Shown here: piece by piece, positions 52,614-63,605 of the stretch
How positions within the stretch are numbered: the stretch's first letter is position 1
Layout of the letters: each line of letters starts with the position of its first letter
Assembly (NCBI RefSeq): GCF_000331735.1
Contig: NC_020126.1
Span: 3,720,001 to 3,784,000, forward strand
Direction of reading: 5' to 3'
From: Myxococcus stipitatus DSM 14675
GTDB taxonomy: Bacteria; Myxococcota; Myxococcia; Myxococcales; Myxococcaceae
DNA: 64,000 nt
Position numbers and translations under genes: made by a program
Notes under the pieces: generated by a model
What the model saw: the letters and a program-made list of their open reading frames with translations, nothing else
The model's database searches: none
Told to the model about the DNA's origin: nothing

Positions 52614-52997
52614 ATGGATACCACGACGACGACCCCCGACACCTCGCAGGCCCCCCAGGCCGCCCCGCAGGTGGCTGTCCGCTTGACCGAGGCCGCCGTG
52701 CGGCAGGTGAAGGAGGTCATCAAGGCCCAGGGCTTCGAGGGCTACTTCTTCTCCATCCGCGTCGTCCCCGCCGGCTGCAGCGGCCTGGGCTACGACTTGA
52801 ACCTGGTCAAGGAGTCGAAGGCCGGCGACATCGTCTGGGAGCAGGACGGCGTGAAGCTCGCCACCGACGGCATGAGCGGCCAGTACCTGGGCGGCACGGA
52901 GATTGACTACGTCTCCGCCATCACCGGCTCGGGCTTCAAGTTCAACAACCCGAACGCCAAGTCGTCGTGCGGCTGCGGCACGTCGTTCACGACCTGA
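52614..52997 (+). CDS. A-type iron-sulphur carrier (IscA/ErpA family)
   Basis: 127 residues from ATG 52614. The three conserved Cys are present: Cys55 in AGCSGLGY, and Cys119 and Cys121 in SSCGCG. These bind a [2Fe-2S] or [4Fe-4S] cluster for transfer to apo-proteins. The first ~18 residues are Thr/Ala/Pro-rich and non-conserved. TATAAA at 52580-52585 may be the -10 of its promoter, but no -35 was seen. Whether it equals IscA or ErpA cannot be told without the rest of the genome. Confidence 0.95.
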   Translation: MDTTTTTPDTSQAPQAAPQVAVRLTEAAVRQVKEVIKAQGFEGYFFSIRVVPAGCSGLGYDLNLVKESKAGDIVWEQDGVKLATDGMSGQYLGGTEIDYVSAITGSGFKFNNPNAKSSCGCGTSFTT

Positions 52998-53034
52998 GCC
53001 TGCGTCGTACTTCCGGGTGGGTCTGAATGAGGGA

Positions 53035-53057
53035 CGAGGGTGGGTGCTCCACCCTCG
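53035..53057. terminator. Perfect 9-bp hairpin between convergent genes
   Basis: CGAGGGTGG (53035-53043) / CCACCCTCG (53049-53057), 5-nt loop, between the stops at 52997 and 53082. No strong T-tract on either side. Confidence 0.5.
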
Positions 53058-53081
53058 CTCTCCACCGCCGAGCGGGCCTTC

Positions 53082-53600
53082 TCAGGCCCCGGCGATGGGG
53101 TTCATCACCTTCAGCCAGGTTTGATTGGCCTTCTGCCGCGCCAGGCGCTGCACGCGCCGCTCCTGCGCTTCCTGGAAGGCCTCCCGCTCCGTGTCCGTCT
53201 CCGTCAACAGCGGCGGCACCTGGACGCGCTGGCCGTCCTTGTCGATGGCCACGAAGGTGAGCAGGGCGCTCGTGGTGAGCGTGCGCTCGCCGGTGAGCGG
53301 GTTCTCCGCGTGCACCGTCACGCCCACTTCCATGGAGGTGCGGAAGGCGGCCAGCACGCGCGAGTGCAGCAGCGCCACCATGCCGACCTTGATGGGGGCG
53401 TGGAAGTGCAGGTCATCCATGGACGCGGTGACGACGACCTGGCGGCAGTGACGCTGGGCGGCCACCGCCCCGCAGATGTCGATCCACTGCATCACCTTCC
53501 CGCCGAACGCGGCGTTCAGGTTGTTGGCATCCGGAGGGAGGATGAGCTGAGTCATCACCACCTCCGTGTCCTTGGCTCGCTTGGGCGTCATGTCCTGCAT
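53082..53600 (-). CDS. Acyl-CoA thioesterase, hotdog fold
   Basis: 172 residues; an internal Met at codon 4 is an alternative start. Typical of the YciA/BACH-type cytosolic thioesterases: LILPPDANNLNAAFGGKVMQWIDICGAVAAQRH with the catalytic Asn/Asp region, SMDDLHFHAPIKVGMVALLHSRVL, and SALLTFVAIDKDG. It hydrolyses acyl-CoA to fatty acid and CoA. The C-terminal tail is Gln/Arg-rich and helical. The deoxynucleoside kinase and GDPD genes lie upstream, separated by a 7-bp hairpin. Confidence 0.92.
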   Translation of the reverse strand: MQDMTPKRAKDTEVVMTQLILPPDANNLNAAFGGKVMQWIDICGAVAAQRHCRQVVVTASMDDLHFHAPIKVGMVALLHSRVLAAFRTSMEVGVTVHAENPLTGERTLTTSALLTFVAIDKDGQRVQVPPLLTETDTEREAFQEAQERRVQRLARQKANQTWLKVMNPIAGA

Positions 53601-53623
53601 CTCACACCTTCCATCCTGGGACT

Positions 53624-53646
53624 GGGGGCCTCGTGCATGGGCCCCC
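53624..53646 (-). terminator. Hairpin after the deoxynucleoside kinase gene
   Basis: GGGGGCC (53624-53630) / GGCCCCC (53640-53646) with a 9-nt loop, beginning 5 nt after the stop at 53652 on the minus strand. No T-tract. Confidence 0.4.
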
Positions 53647-53651
53647 GGGCC

Positions 53652-54413
53652 TCATGCCAGGAAGGTGGAGACGCGGTCCAGGAACTCCTCGCGTCCGCGG
53701 CCTCGGCGGATGTCCTGCTTGGAGACGTCCATCACCAGACACTCCACGCCGTACTTCTCCTGGAGCACCTGGGGGAAGGAGGCGTAGTAGCCGTTGAGCC
53801 CTCGGAGGAACTGCGGCCGGATGCCCCGCTCCTCCTCGCGGCCGCGCGAGCGGATGCGGTCCAGCAGCACGTCCACGCTCCCCACCTCGAAGCAGATGAC
53901 CTTGTCCGGGCGGATGATGTGGCGCGACAGGCGCTGGAAGTACTCGTAATACAAATCCAGCTCCGCGTTGGTCAGGTGCCCCAGGCCGTGGAGGTACTTG
54001 GCGAAGATCTCCGGGTCCTCGTACAGCGTGCGGTCCTGCACGCAGCTGCGGCGGTACGAGTGGATGAGCTCGTGGTGCTCGACGCGACGGATGAGGAACT
54101 CGAGCTGGAGCGTGAAGGACCAGCGCGACATGTCCGCGTAGTAGTCACGCAGGAAGCGGTTGTCGATGACGGGCTCGTCGAACAGCTCGTAGCCGAAGGA
54201 CTGGCTGAGCATCTTCGCCGCCGTCGTCTTGCCCGCGCCGATGTTGCCCGCGAGCGCCACGAAGCGCCGGCCCTTGGGAGGCTTCACCTTCGTCTTCACC
54301 ACGTTGCGGGCGCGCGGCGCGGCGGCCTCGGGGCTGGCGGCGGCGGCTTTTGCTTTGGAGGACTTGGGGGCGGCTGCCGAGGGGGAGGGCGGGCGCGGGG
54401 TGGAACGAGGCAT
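53652..54413 (-). CDS. Deoxynucleoside kinase
   Basis: 253 residues from ATG 54413. An unusual ~48-residue N-terminal extension is Ala/Pro/Ser/Lys-rich. The kinase core has the P-loop GNIGAGKTT (56-64), the EPVIDN motif, YRRSCVQDRTLYED with the catalytic DR, and a lid RIRSRGREEERG, as in the dNK family (dGK/dAK or multisubstrate types). It phosphorylates deoxynucleosides in the salvage pathway. It is 11 nt downstream of the GDPD gene; no reason for the pairing is apparent. Confidence 0.9.
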   Translation of the reverse strand: MPRSTPRPPSPSAAAPKSSKAKAAAASPEAAAPRARNVVKTKVKPPKGRRFVALAGNIGAGKTTAAKMLSQSFGYELFDEPVIDNRFLRDYYADMSRWSFTLQLEFLIRRVEHHELIHSYRRSCVQDRTLYEDPEIFAKYLHGLGHLTNAELDLYYEYFQRLSRHIIRPDKVICFEVGSVDVLLDRIRSRGREEERGIRPQFLRGLNGYYASFPQVLQEKYGVECLVMDVSKQDIRRGRGREEFLDRVSTFLA

Positions 54414-54424
54414 GGAACCGGGGC

Positions 54425-55243
54425 TTAACCCGGCTTGGTGGTGGCGTCCATTCGTTGCCTCAGCAGGTCCGGCCTGTCCGTCATGATGCCGCCGACGCCT
54501 TCCTCGAGGAGTTGCCGCATCTCTCCCGGGTCGTCCACCGTCCAGACATTGACCCATTTCCCGCGCGCGGCGCACTCGCGCAGGAAGGGCGCATCCACCA
54601 GCCGCAGCTCGCCGAAGTACAGCGGCATGTCGAGCACCGTGAAGCGAGGGTCCTCGGGCGGTGACTCGCCATTGCGCAGCGTGATGACGAAGCTGGCCAG
54701 CGCGTCGCGCGGATAGAAATGACAGGCGCGCGGCAGCCTCGCGACGAGCCGCTCGCCGACCGCGTCCAGCTCACTGCCGATGCAGACGCGCTCCACCGCG
54801 CCTTCGGCCTCCAGCAGGCGAGCGAAGAGGTCCTCGTGGCCCGGCACGTCTGGCTTGAGTTCGACGTTGAGTCGCAGCGAGGGGAAGGCCCGCAACACTT
54901 CGCGCAGCGTGGGGATGCGGATGCCTTGGCCTCGGAAGGGGAAGGTGCGTCCTTCGTCTGGTGTAAAACCATACCCGGCGTCCAGCTTCTGAATCTCCGC
55001 GAGCGTGTATCGGGCCAGCGCCCCTGTTCCATCCGTGCAGCGCTCGAGGGTGTCATCGTGAGCCACGACGACTTCGCCGTCCTGCGTCACGTGAACATCC
55101 AGCTCCAGCATGTCTGTCTGGAAGACTTCCACCGCCCGGCGGAAGGCCTCCAGGGTGTTCTCTGGCGCCAGCGCCGCCCCGCCACGATGCGAGATATGCA
55201 GCGTGGGGCGCAGACCCTGTAGAAACGCCGGCTGGATACTCAT
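54425..55243 (-). CDS. Glycerophosphodiester phosphodiesterase
   Basis: 272 residues from ATG 55243. GDPD motifs are complete: ISHRGGAALAPENTLEAF (catalytic His19), MLELDVHVTQDGEVVVAHD (Glu47, Asp49, His62), then LNVELKPDV with the third acidic ligand and VNVWTVDDPGEM. It hydrolyses glycerophosphodiesters to glycerol 3-phosphate and an alcohol. No signal peptide, so probably cytoplasmic. Divergent from the lipoprotein gene at 55393. Confidence 0.94.
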   Translation of the reverse strand: MSIQPAFLQGLRPTLHISHRGGAALAPENTLEAFRRAVEVFQTDMLELDVHVTQDGEVVVAHDDTLERCTDGTGALARYTLAEIQKLDAGYGFTPDEGRTFPFRGQGIRIPTLREVLRAFPSLRLNVELKPDVPGHEDLFARLLEAEGAVERVCIGSELDAVGERLVARLPRACHFYPRDALASFVITLRNGESPPEDPRFTVLDMPLYFGELRLVDAPFLRECAARGKWVNVWTVDDPGEMRQLLEEGVGGIMTDRPDLLRQRMDATTKPG

Positions 55244-55290
55244 GGGTTCCTCGAATTCACAGACATGTAACCCGTGGGGGAGTGGGTTCC

Positions 55291-55320
55291 TTGCCGGGCA
55301 CGTCAAGCCACCGGTATAAG
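55291..55320 (+). promoter_or_regulatory. Sigma-70-type promoter for the lipoprotein at 55393
   Basis: TTGCCG (55291-55296), 18-bp spacer, TATAAG (55315-55320), giving a leader of about 66 nt. One of the better promoter matches in the window. Confidence 0.55.
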
Positions 55321-55392
55321 GCCAGCATCCTCGGACCGACCGGCGTCGACATCAACCCCCCAGGCGCCGCGACAAGAATGGAGATACGAGAG

Positions 55393-56472
55393 ATGCAACT
55401 GCGCAAGACGCTTGGCGCGGCGGCGCTGGTCGCCACGGCGGTGATGGCTTCCGTGGCGGGCTGCTCTGGTCGTGACGATGGCGACAATGAGCCGACCCCT
55501 GACGCGGGATGTTCGGGTGCGTGTGGCCAGGACGCTGGCACGGACGCGGGCACCGACGCGGGCCGGGTATGTCCCCCGGCTGTGAACGGGCTGGGCCCCA
55601 TCGGGAATCTCAAGACCAACGGGAAACGGGGCGACATCATCGACCTGGATAACGTGGTCGTGACGGCGGTGAAGGACTCCGACGTGGGCGCCCAGGGGGA
55701 CTACATCGCCCGCTTCTGGGTGGTCGACCCGTGCTTCCCCAAGGAAGGCATCTACGTCGACAAGTTCTACAAGGACAAGGAGACGCCGACCTCGAAGGAC
55801 TTCCTCCCGGCCGTCGGCGATGTCATCCGCGTCAAGGGTTGGTTCCGCAAGTTCAACGCCAACGGCCGCGATGGCGCGCCCGAGCAGCGTGAGGCCTACC
55901 GCCCCGTGATCAAGAGCACCTACCTGCTCAACGTGGACGGCGTCACCATTGGAGACATGATCGTCGCCAAGAAGGGGACGGAGCGTCAGATCCTCCCCGA
56001 TAACGAGGTCGCCGCGGGCTTCGGCAACGCGGACTCGGGCAAGGAGAAGCCCAATGCGGACTACGCCGGTCTGCGCGTCCACATCCCGGGCCCGCTGACC
56101 GTCACCAACGTGCGTCCGCCCTCGATGAAGTCGCAGCCCGACAACCCGACGAACACCACCTACCTGGGCATGGAAGTCTCGGGTGGCATCCTGGTCGCGA
56201 CCTCCAAGACGTATCGGGAGGCCAACTGCAAGATCATGGAGACGGTGGACGACGGTGGCACGGTGACGTTCCCGAACGGCATCCGTGGCGTCTGGGATAC
56301 CTTCACCAACGTGCCGTGCACCGACGCGGGCACCCCCACGCAGCTCCCCGACGGCGGCACCAGCACCCGCTGCAACGTCTACGGCAGTGGCGTCGTCCCC
56401 GGCACGACCAACGACTTCACGTACGTGCTGCACCCGATGAACTGCGACACGGACCTGGCGCCCGCGCCGTGA
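55393..56472 (+). CDS. Secreted lipoprotein of unknown function
   Basis: 359 residues from ATG 55393 (GGAG nine bases upstream; ATG 55378 is an alternative). The signal ends MASVAGC. A Cys/Asp/Gly linker (CSGACGQDAGTDAGTDAG) has the repeated DAG seen in many myxobacterial lipoproteins. The mature part is a beta-rich domain with OB-like features (GDIIDLDNVVVTAVKD, GDVIRVKGWFRKFN, TYLGMEVSGGILVATSKTY), reminiscent of OB-fold lipoproteins, but I would not assign a function. A clear intrinsic terminator follows. Confidence 0.75.
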   Translation: MQLRKTLGAAALVATAVMASVAGCSGRDDGDNEPTPDAGCSGACGQDAGTDAGTDAGRVCPPAVNGLGPIGNLKTNGKRGDIIDLDNVVVTAVKDSDVGAQGDYIARFWVVDPCFPKEGIYVDKFYKDKETPTSKDFLPAVGDVIRVKGWFRKFNANGRDGAPEQREAYRPVIKSTYLLNVDGVTIGDMIVAKKGTERQILPDNEVAAGFGNADSGKEKPNADYAGLRVHIPGPLTVTNVRPPSMKSQPDNPTNTTYLGMEVSGGILVATSKTYREANCKIMETVDDGGTVTFPNGIRGVWDTFTNVPCTDAGTPTQLPDGGTSTRCNVYGSGVVPGTTNDFTYVLHPMNCDTDLAPAP

Positions 56473-56509
56473 GTCCAGGGGGCATCCCCTGAGGATGTCC
56501 CGCTGAGTC

Positions 56510-56550
56510 GCCGCCCCTCGCCCGTACAGGGAGGGGCGGCTTCTTCTTTT
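56510..56550 (+). terminator. Intrinsic terminator
   Basis: GCCGCCCCTC (56510-56519) and GAGGGGCGGC (56531-56540) form a perfect 10-bp stem with an 11-nt loop, directly followed by TTCTTCTTTT. It lies 38 nt after the lipoprotein stop and is the clearest intrinsic terminator in the window. Confidence 0.93.
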
Positions 56551-56681
56551 GGGGGGCGATGCCTCTGGAGGGGTGTCCGCTACCCGTCGATGTGGGCCCC
56601 CCGCTCCCCCAACCCTCTGATTGTGGGTAAGCTCGGGAAAGGTCCAACCTCTCCCACCCTGTCAGACGTCGTGTTTGCTCC

Positions 56682-59555
<2,874 letters not shown>

Positions 59556-59673
59556 TCAGGACGGGTACTTGCCCATATGGGCGCGACTCCCCCCGGGGAG
59601 GACAAGTGGGACCGGGTGGGCTTGAGTGCCCTTAAGTCGTTGGATTTCCTAGGTATTCCGCTCGGGGCGCGCA

Positions 59674-59701
59674 TTGCGCATGTCAGAGGGGGCCGTAGAA
59701 T
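59674..59701 (+). promoter_or_regulatory. Promoter for the SprT-like gene, near-leaderless
   Basis: TTGCGC (59674-59679), 16-bp spacer, TAGAAT (59696-59701). Transcription would start about 4 nt before the ATG at 59712. Confidence 0.45.
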
Positions 59702-59711
59702 CCGGCGCTCC

Positions 59712-60518
59712 ATGGCGCGCCTCAAGAAGCAGAAAAACATCGTGACGAAGCGGAGTTACACGGCCGGACGGGTAGTGCGGCAGCAACCTGTCGCACCGGA
59801 ACCGAACCGGCTGTTGAAGGTCTGGAGACGCGTGCTCGAACGCCGTCTCCGCACACGCTTGCGCGGGAAGGTGGCGGTGGAGGTTCACGACAACACGCAC
59901 ACGATGCTGACCTTTCAACGTCAGCGGGCGCTGTGGCGGTTGCGGCTCCACCACATGTTCCTGGCCGCACCGGATGACGTGGTGCAGGCACTCGCCAGCT
60001 TCGTGCGCAAGGGGGACCCGGAGGCGAGCACTCTGTTGGACCGCTACATCGAGCGCAACCGCATCTACATCCGGCGGCTGTCTCCCGCGCAGATGCGCAA
60101 GCGCATCCGGCTGGAGCCGGCGGGTCAGCACCATGACCTGGAGCGCATCTTCGACCGGCTCAACGAGCGCTACTTCAGCCGGCGCATCGACGCGGCCATC
60201 ACCTATGGGCCGGCGCCTCGGGTGAAGGGGCCTCGCAAGAGCATCAAGATGGGCTCCTACTCGGCGGACTCGAAGGTCATCCGCATCCACCCCGCGTTGG
60301 ACCAGCCGGTGGTGCCCCGCTACTTCGTGGAGTGGATTGTCTTCCACGAGATGCTTCACCACATCTACCGGACCCGGAAGGGGGACGACGGGCGGCGGTG
60401 CATCCACCCGCCCGAGCTCATGGAGCACGAGAAGCGCTTCCATGACTACACGCGTGCGCAGGCGTGGGAGCAGGAGAACCTGGACCTGTTGCTGCGCGCG
60501 CGCGTCTCGCCGGAGTGA
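59712..60518 (+). CDS. SprT-like metalloprotease domain protein
   Basis: 268 residues from ATG 59712. A basic N-terminus (MARLKKQKNIVTKR) suggests nucleic acid contact. The metalloprotease core has ITYGPAPRVKGPRKSIKMGSY, the zinc motif VFHEMLHHIY (HExxH), and the third ligand region HEKRFHDYT, as in SprT/YgjP-type proteins. SprT-like enzymes such as SPRTN cut DNA-bound proteins in eukaryotes; the bacterial role is poorly known. It is convergent with the next gene, with a hairpin between. Confidence 0.85.
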   Translation: MARLKKQKNIVTKRSYTAGRVVRQQPVAPEPNRLLKVWRRVLERRLRTRLRGKVAVEVHDNTHTMLTFQRQRALWRLRLHHMFLAAPDDVVQALASFVRKGDPEASTLLDRYIERNRIYIRRLSPAQMRKRIRLEPAGQHHDLERIFDRLNERYFSRRIDAAITYGPAPRVKGPRKSIKMGSYSADSKVIRIHPALDQPVVPRYFVEWIVFHEMLHHIYRTRKGDDGRRCIHPPELMEHEKRFHDYTRAQAWEQENLDLLLRARVSPE

Positions 60519-60528
60519 GGCGTCGGTC

Positions 60529-60553
60529 TCCTCCCCTCCACCTCAGGGGAGGA
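60529..60553. terminator. 9-bp hairpin between convergent genes
   Basis: TCCTCCCCT (60529-60537) / AGGGGAGGA (60545-60553), 7-nt loop. It overlaps the 3' end of the minus-strand gene and lies 10 nt after the SprT-like stop. Confidence 0.5.
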
Positions 60554-61763
60554 TGAGACCGCCGGGGCTGCGCCGCTCCTGGGGGGGAGCCGCCTCGGCG
60601 GGAGTGGGCTCGGCGGCGCCCGAGGCCCGTTGAGCCTGGGCCTCGGCCCGGGCTCCGGCCGCGGCGACCAGGCCGAGCACCTTCTCGAAGAGGTGCTCGG
60701 CGAAGCGGGAGTAGGGCTGCTGGGCCCCGTGGAAGAGCCGGCGAGCCTCACCCCGGGCCACTTCCGCTTCCTTCGGACGGGCGCTGTGCTCGAAGTAGTC
60801 CGCCATCCTCCACAGCCGCAGGGCGTACCGCCGGCTCATGTCGGGCGTGAAGAAGTCCTGGGTGACGGTGCGCACGGCGGTCTGGAGCTGCTCCTTGCGC
60901 TGGGTCTCGCTGAGCGCCAGGGGGCTGACGACCACCTCATCCATCTTGGCCAGCAGGCGCTTCACCACCGAGTCCGGCGGGAGCCAGGTGGCCATCTCCG
61001 GGGTGGCGTGCAGCAGGTCTCCCTCCATCACGCGCCGGACATCCTCGGGCTCGGGAGGGGGGAGGGTGGTGGGCTCCGCCTGGGGCTGGGTGCCGAAGTG
61101 GCGCAGGGCCACATCGAGTCCCTCGGGGAAGGGGGTGTGCGTGCGCAGGTTGAGGCCCGCGGCCTCGGCGAGCAGCTCCACCGCCTTGTGCAGGGGCAGC
61201 TCCACCGTGCCCTCCTGCTCCAGTCCCTCCTTGAGGATGCGGCGCCAGGTGCCTCGGCTCTTCTCGTCGAGCTGGAGCTGGACGACGCCCTGCTCATCCG
61301 AGAGGAGGGCCTGCACCACCTCGATGCCGCCTCCACGCACGGCGCGGCCGAGCACCACGGCTCGCTCACCGCGCCCCGTCAACGTGCTGGCGAGCGCGGG
61401 GAACTCCTCGGGCGCGGCGGCGGGGCGGGCTGCTTCCGGCGGTGGGGGGCGGGAAGGTTCGGCCACGGCGACGCCTCGGGAGCGCAGCCGGTAGAGGGCC
61501 TTCTTGGCGAGCTTGGCCAGCGGCTTCACGGTGGAGACGGAGAGGGCTTCGGCGAGCGCGGGCTGTCCGTCCAGGACGGAGCCCTCGAGGAGGGCCGCGG
61601 CGAGGGGCTCCGGAAGGGCTTCGACGGCCGAGGGCGTCGCGGTGCCGGGCGCACTCGCGAGCGTCCGAGCGGAGTCCACGGCGTTGGCGGGCAGGTCGGG
61701 CAGGGGGCTGCCAGCGCGCAGCGCGTCCAGCAGGGAGCGAGGGTCCGAGGCGGGGGATTTCAT
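60543..61763 (-). CDS. Hypothetical cytoplasmic protein
   Basis: 406 residues, not recognised. No signal peptide or TM helix. Residues about 50-110 are helical Ala/Leu-rich, ending KLAKKALYRLRSRGVAV. A small beta domain follows (GERAVVLGRAVRGGGIEVVQ, VVQLQLDEKSRGTWRR), then helical regions (MSRRYALRLWRMADYFEHS) and an Ala/Glu/Pro-rich C-terminus. The layout suggests a conserved myxobacterial housekeeping-type protein. It ends in a hairpin shared with the convergent SprT-like gene. Confidence 0.65.
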   Translation of the reverse strand: MKSPASDPRSLLDALRAGSPLPDLPANAVDSARTLASAPGTATPSAVEALPEPLAAALLEGSVLDGQPALAEALSVSTVKPLAKLAKKALYRLRSRGVAVAEPSRPPPPEAARPAAAPEEFPALASTLTGRGERAVVLGRAVRGGGIEVVQALLSDEQGVVQLQLDEKSRGTWRRILKEGLEQEGTVELPLHKAVELLAEAAGLNLRTHTPFPEGLDVALRHFGTQPQAEPTTLPPPEPEDVRRVMEGDLLHATPEMATWLPPDSVVKRLLAKMDEVVVSPLALSETQRKEQLQTAVRTVTQDFFTPDMSRRYALRLWRMADYFEHSARPKEAEVARGEARRLFHGAQQPYSRFAEHLFEKVLGLVAAAGARAEAQAQRASGAAEPTPAEAAPPQERRSPGGLILP

Positions 61764-61856
61764 GGGGGCCTTGTACCGCGTGCCGCGCGACGCGGGGCAT
61801 GGCCCATGGGGGCCCCCGACGACTGGCCCACACTCTCGGATGCCCGTGGACGCGGC

Positions 61857-63425
61857 TCAGCGCCTGCGCACGAGCCAGCTCCGCCCCGACTGGCCCACCA
61901 CCACCAGCTCCGACTGGAGTCTCTCGCCGAACACCTGCGACGGGTGGGCGCCGCGCACGATGAAGTGGTCGTACCAGGCCCCCTGCGTGTCCAGGTCGAC
62001 GTCCTGGGGGCGCCACTCGGAGGGGAACGTGGGGGGCATCTCGCCCCGGTACTTCAGGGGCGAGTGCGGCGTGGAGGCGAACGTGAAGTTCGGAACACCC
62101 CCGCGCTCCCGGGCCAGCACCGCCGCCGAGTGGATGAACACCGGGAAGCGCACCACCCGCGAGCCCCCGTCGTAGATGAGGCCCATGACGCGGGGCTTCG
62201 GCGCCGTGGCCGAGACGAGTCCCTCCCACTCCGTCGCTTCGCGAGAGAAGGCGCGGAAGCCTTGGCCCAGGGTGAGGGCCAGCACCAGCGCGCAGGCCAG
62301 GGCGGCCCAGCGCAGGGGCGTGCGCCATTCGGGCACCGTGGCGGGCGCGGTGGCCACGAGCAGCGCGGCGGCCAGGTGCGCATAGCGCGTGTTGAGGTAG
62401 TAGACGTACCCGCGGATGTCGAAGGGCAGCAGGAAGAAGAGCGCGAGCGCCAGAAGCCCCAGCCCCAGGAGCCGCGCGCGCGTCACCGCTCCGCCAAGGC
62501 CGGACGTCGCGGCCGGACGCAGGAGCCCCGCGACCCAGCCCACCACCGCCACCGCCACGACGCCGTACAGCGCCCACCGGTCCGAGCCGTCGCGCAGCGT
62601 GTTGGCGAGCACGTCGAAGAGCTCCGCGCGGTTCTGCTCGAAGCCCTTCCACGCCAGGTTCTGCGGAGAGAACGTGGGCCCCCAGGCCTTCCACGGCGCA
62701 CCGGGTTGGATGTCGGGCGGCTCGCCGAAGCGCAGCACCACCCAGCCCAGGAACAGCGCCACGCCCGGCACCACGCCCAGCAGCGCCGGCACGCGGGGCC
62801 GCAGCCGCTGCGCGAGGCCCTGGGCCGTGGTGTCCTCGGGCACGCGCGTGGTGAGCAGGAGCCACGGCAGTCCCAGCGCCAGGAACCCGAACGCCTGGAC
62901 GTGGAACAGCAGCACCGTGACGAGGCAGAGGGCCAGGCCCCCCATCCACTTCCTCCGGCGGGGCGCGTCCTCCAAGGTCCGCACGAAGAGGCCGCAGCAC
63001 AGCAGCGTGAGCGGCAGCGCGGCGCAGTAGTTGATGAAGCCCCAGCCGAAGCTGTCGCCGTACGCGAAGGGCAGGGCGAGCAGCGATGGCCACGTGGGCC
63101 GGCCCAGTGAGCGCAGCAGGAAGCCCAGGCTCAACGGCAGCCCCACCACGTACGCGGTGAGGAACACGCGGTTGGCCACCTCCAGGGGCAGCAGCCAGTT
63201 GAGCGCGCTGACCAGGTAGTAGTAGCCCAGGTACGGCGTCAGCGCGTGACGGGCCTCGAAGAGCTGCGGGTACAGCGTCGTCGGGTCGTCCAGCCGGTGC
63301 AGCACGGAGATGAGGTACAGGTGCTGCGGCAGGTCCACCATCGGCAGGTGGCGCGACACCCACAAGGGCAGCGCGCCCAGCAGCAGGGCCGCGAGGTGAA
63401 TAAAGCGGGGGTTGGGAGTCGTCAC
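61857..63425 (-). CDS. Polytopic membrane protein (glycosyltransferase-like)
   Basis: 522 residues from a GTG at 63425. About ten TM helices, with long Leu/Val/Ala stretches; after the first TM a loop with HLPMVDLPQHLYLISVLHRLDDP, which resembles the acidic first-loop motif of GT-C-type integral membrane glycosyltransferases using lipid-linked sugars. The C-terminal ~100 residues are soluble and probably periplasmic (FASTPHSPLKYRGEMPPTFP). Substrate unknown. The upstream open frame beyond 63425 has no conserved residues. Confidence 0.75.
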   Translation of the reverse strand: MTTPNPRFIHLAALLLGALPLWVSRHLPMVDLPQHLYLISVLHRLDDPTTLYPQLFEARHALTPYLGYYYLVSALNWLLPLEVANRVFLTAYVVGLPLSLGFLLRSLGRPTWPSLLALPFAYGDSFGWGFINYCAALPLTLLCCGLFVRTLEDAPRRRKWMGGLALCLVTVLLFHVQAFGFLALGLPWLLLTTRVPEDTTAQGLAQRLRPRVPALLGVVPGVALFLGWVVLRFGEPPDIQPGAPWKAWGPTFSPQNLAWKGFEQNRAELFDVLANTLRDGSDRWALYGVVAVAVVGWVAGLLRPAATSGLGGAVTRARLLGLGLLALALFFLLPFDIRGYVYYLNTRYAHLAAALLVATAPATVPEWRTPLRWAALACALVLALTLGQGFRAFSREATEWEGLVSATAPKPRVMGLIYDGGSRVVRFPVFIHSAAVLARERGGVPNFTFASTPHSPLKYRGEMPPTFPSEWRPQDVDLDTQGAWYDHFIVRGAHPSQVFGERLQSELVVVGQSGRSWLVRRR

Positions 63426-63527
63426 GAGCGGGGCGGGACTGTATGCGCCGACTTCCTGCCCGGCGAGCAACCGACGACGGGCACGGGGCCCGAATCCTCG
63501 GGGTAGACAAAGGTATGGCCGGTGACC

Positions 63528-63556
63528 TTGGCAGGCGATGGGGCCTGCGCTATAGG
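63528..63556 (+). promoter_or_regulatory. Sigma-70-type promoter for the Cys-rich exported protein
   Basis: TTGGCA (63528-63533), 17-bp spacer, TATAGG (63551-63556), with a leader of about 43 nt. Confidence 0.6.
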
Positions 63557-63568
63557 CGCCGGTGGACA

Positions 63569-63592
63569 GAGAGCCCAGGCCGAGAGGCTCTC
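63569..63592 (+). promoter_or_regulatory. Leader hairpin before the ribosome site
   Basis: GAGAGCC (63569-63575) / GGCTCTC (63586-63592), 10-nt loop, immediately upstream of GAGGAGAG (63593-63600), the ribosome site of the gene at 63606. Confidence 0.4.
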
Positions 63593-63605
63593 GAGGAGAG
63601 CGCAC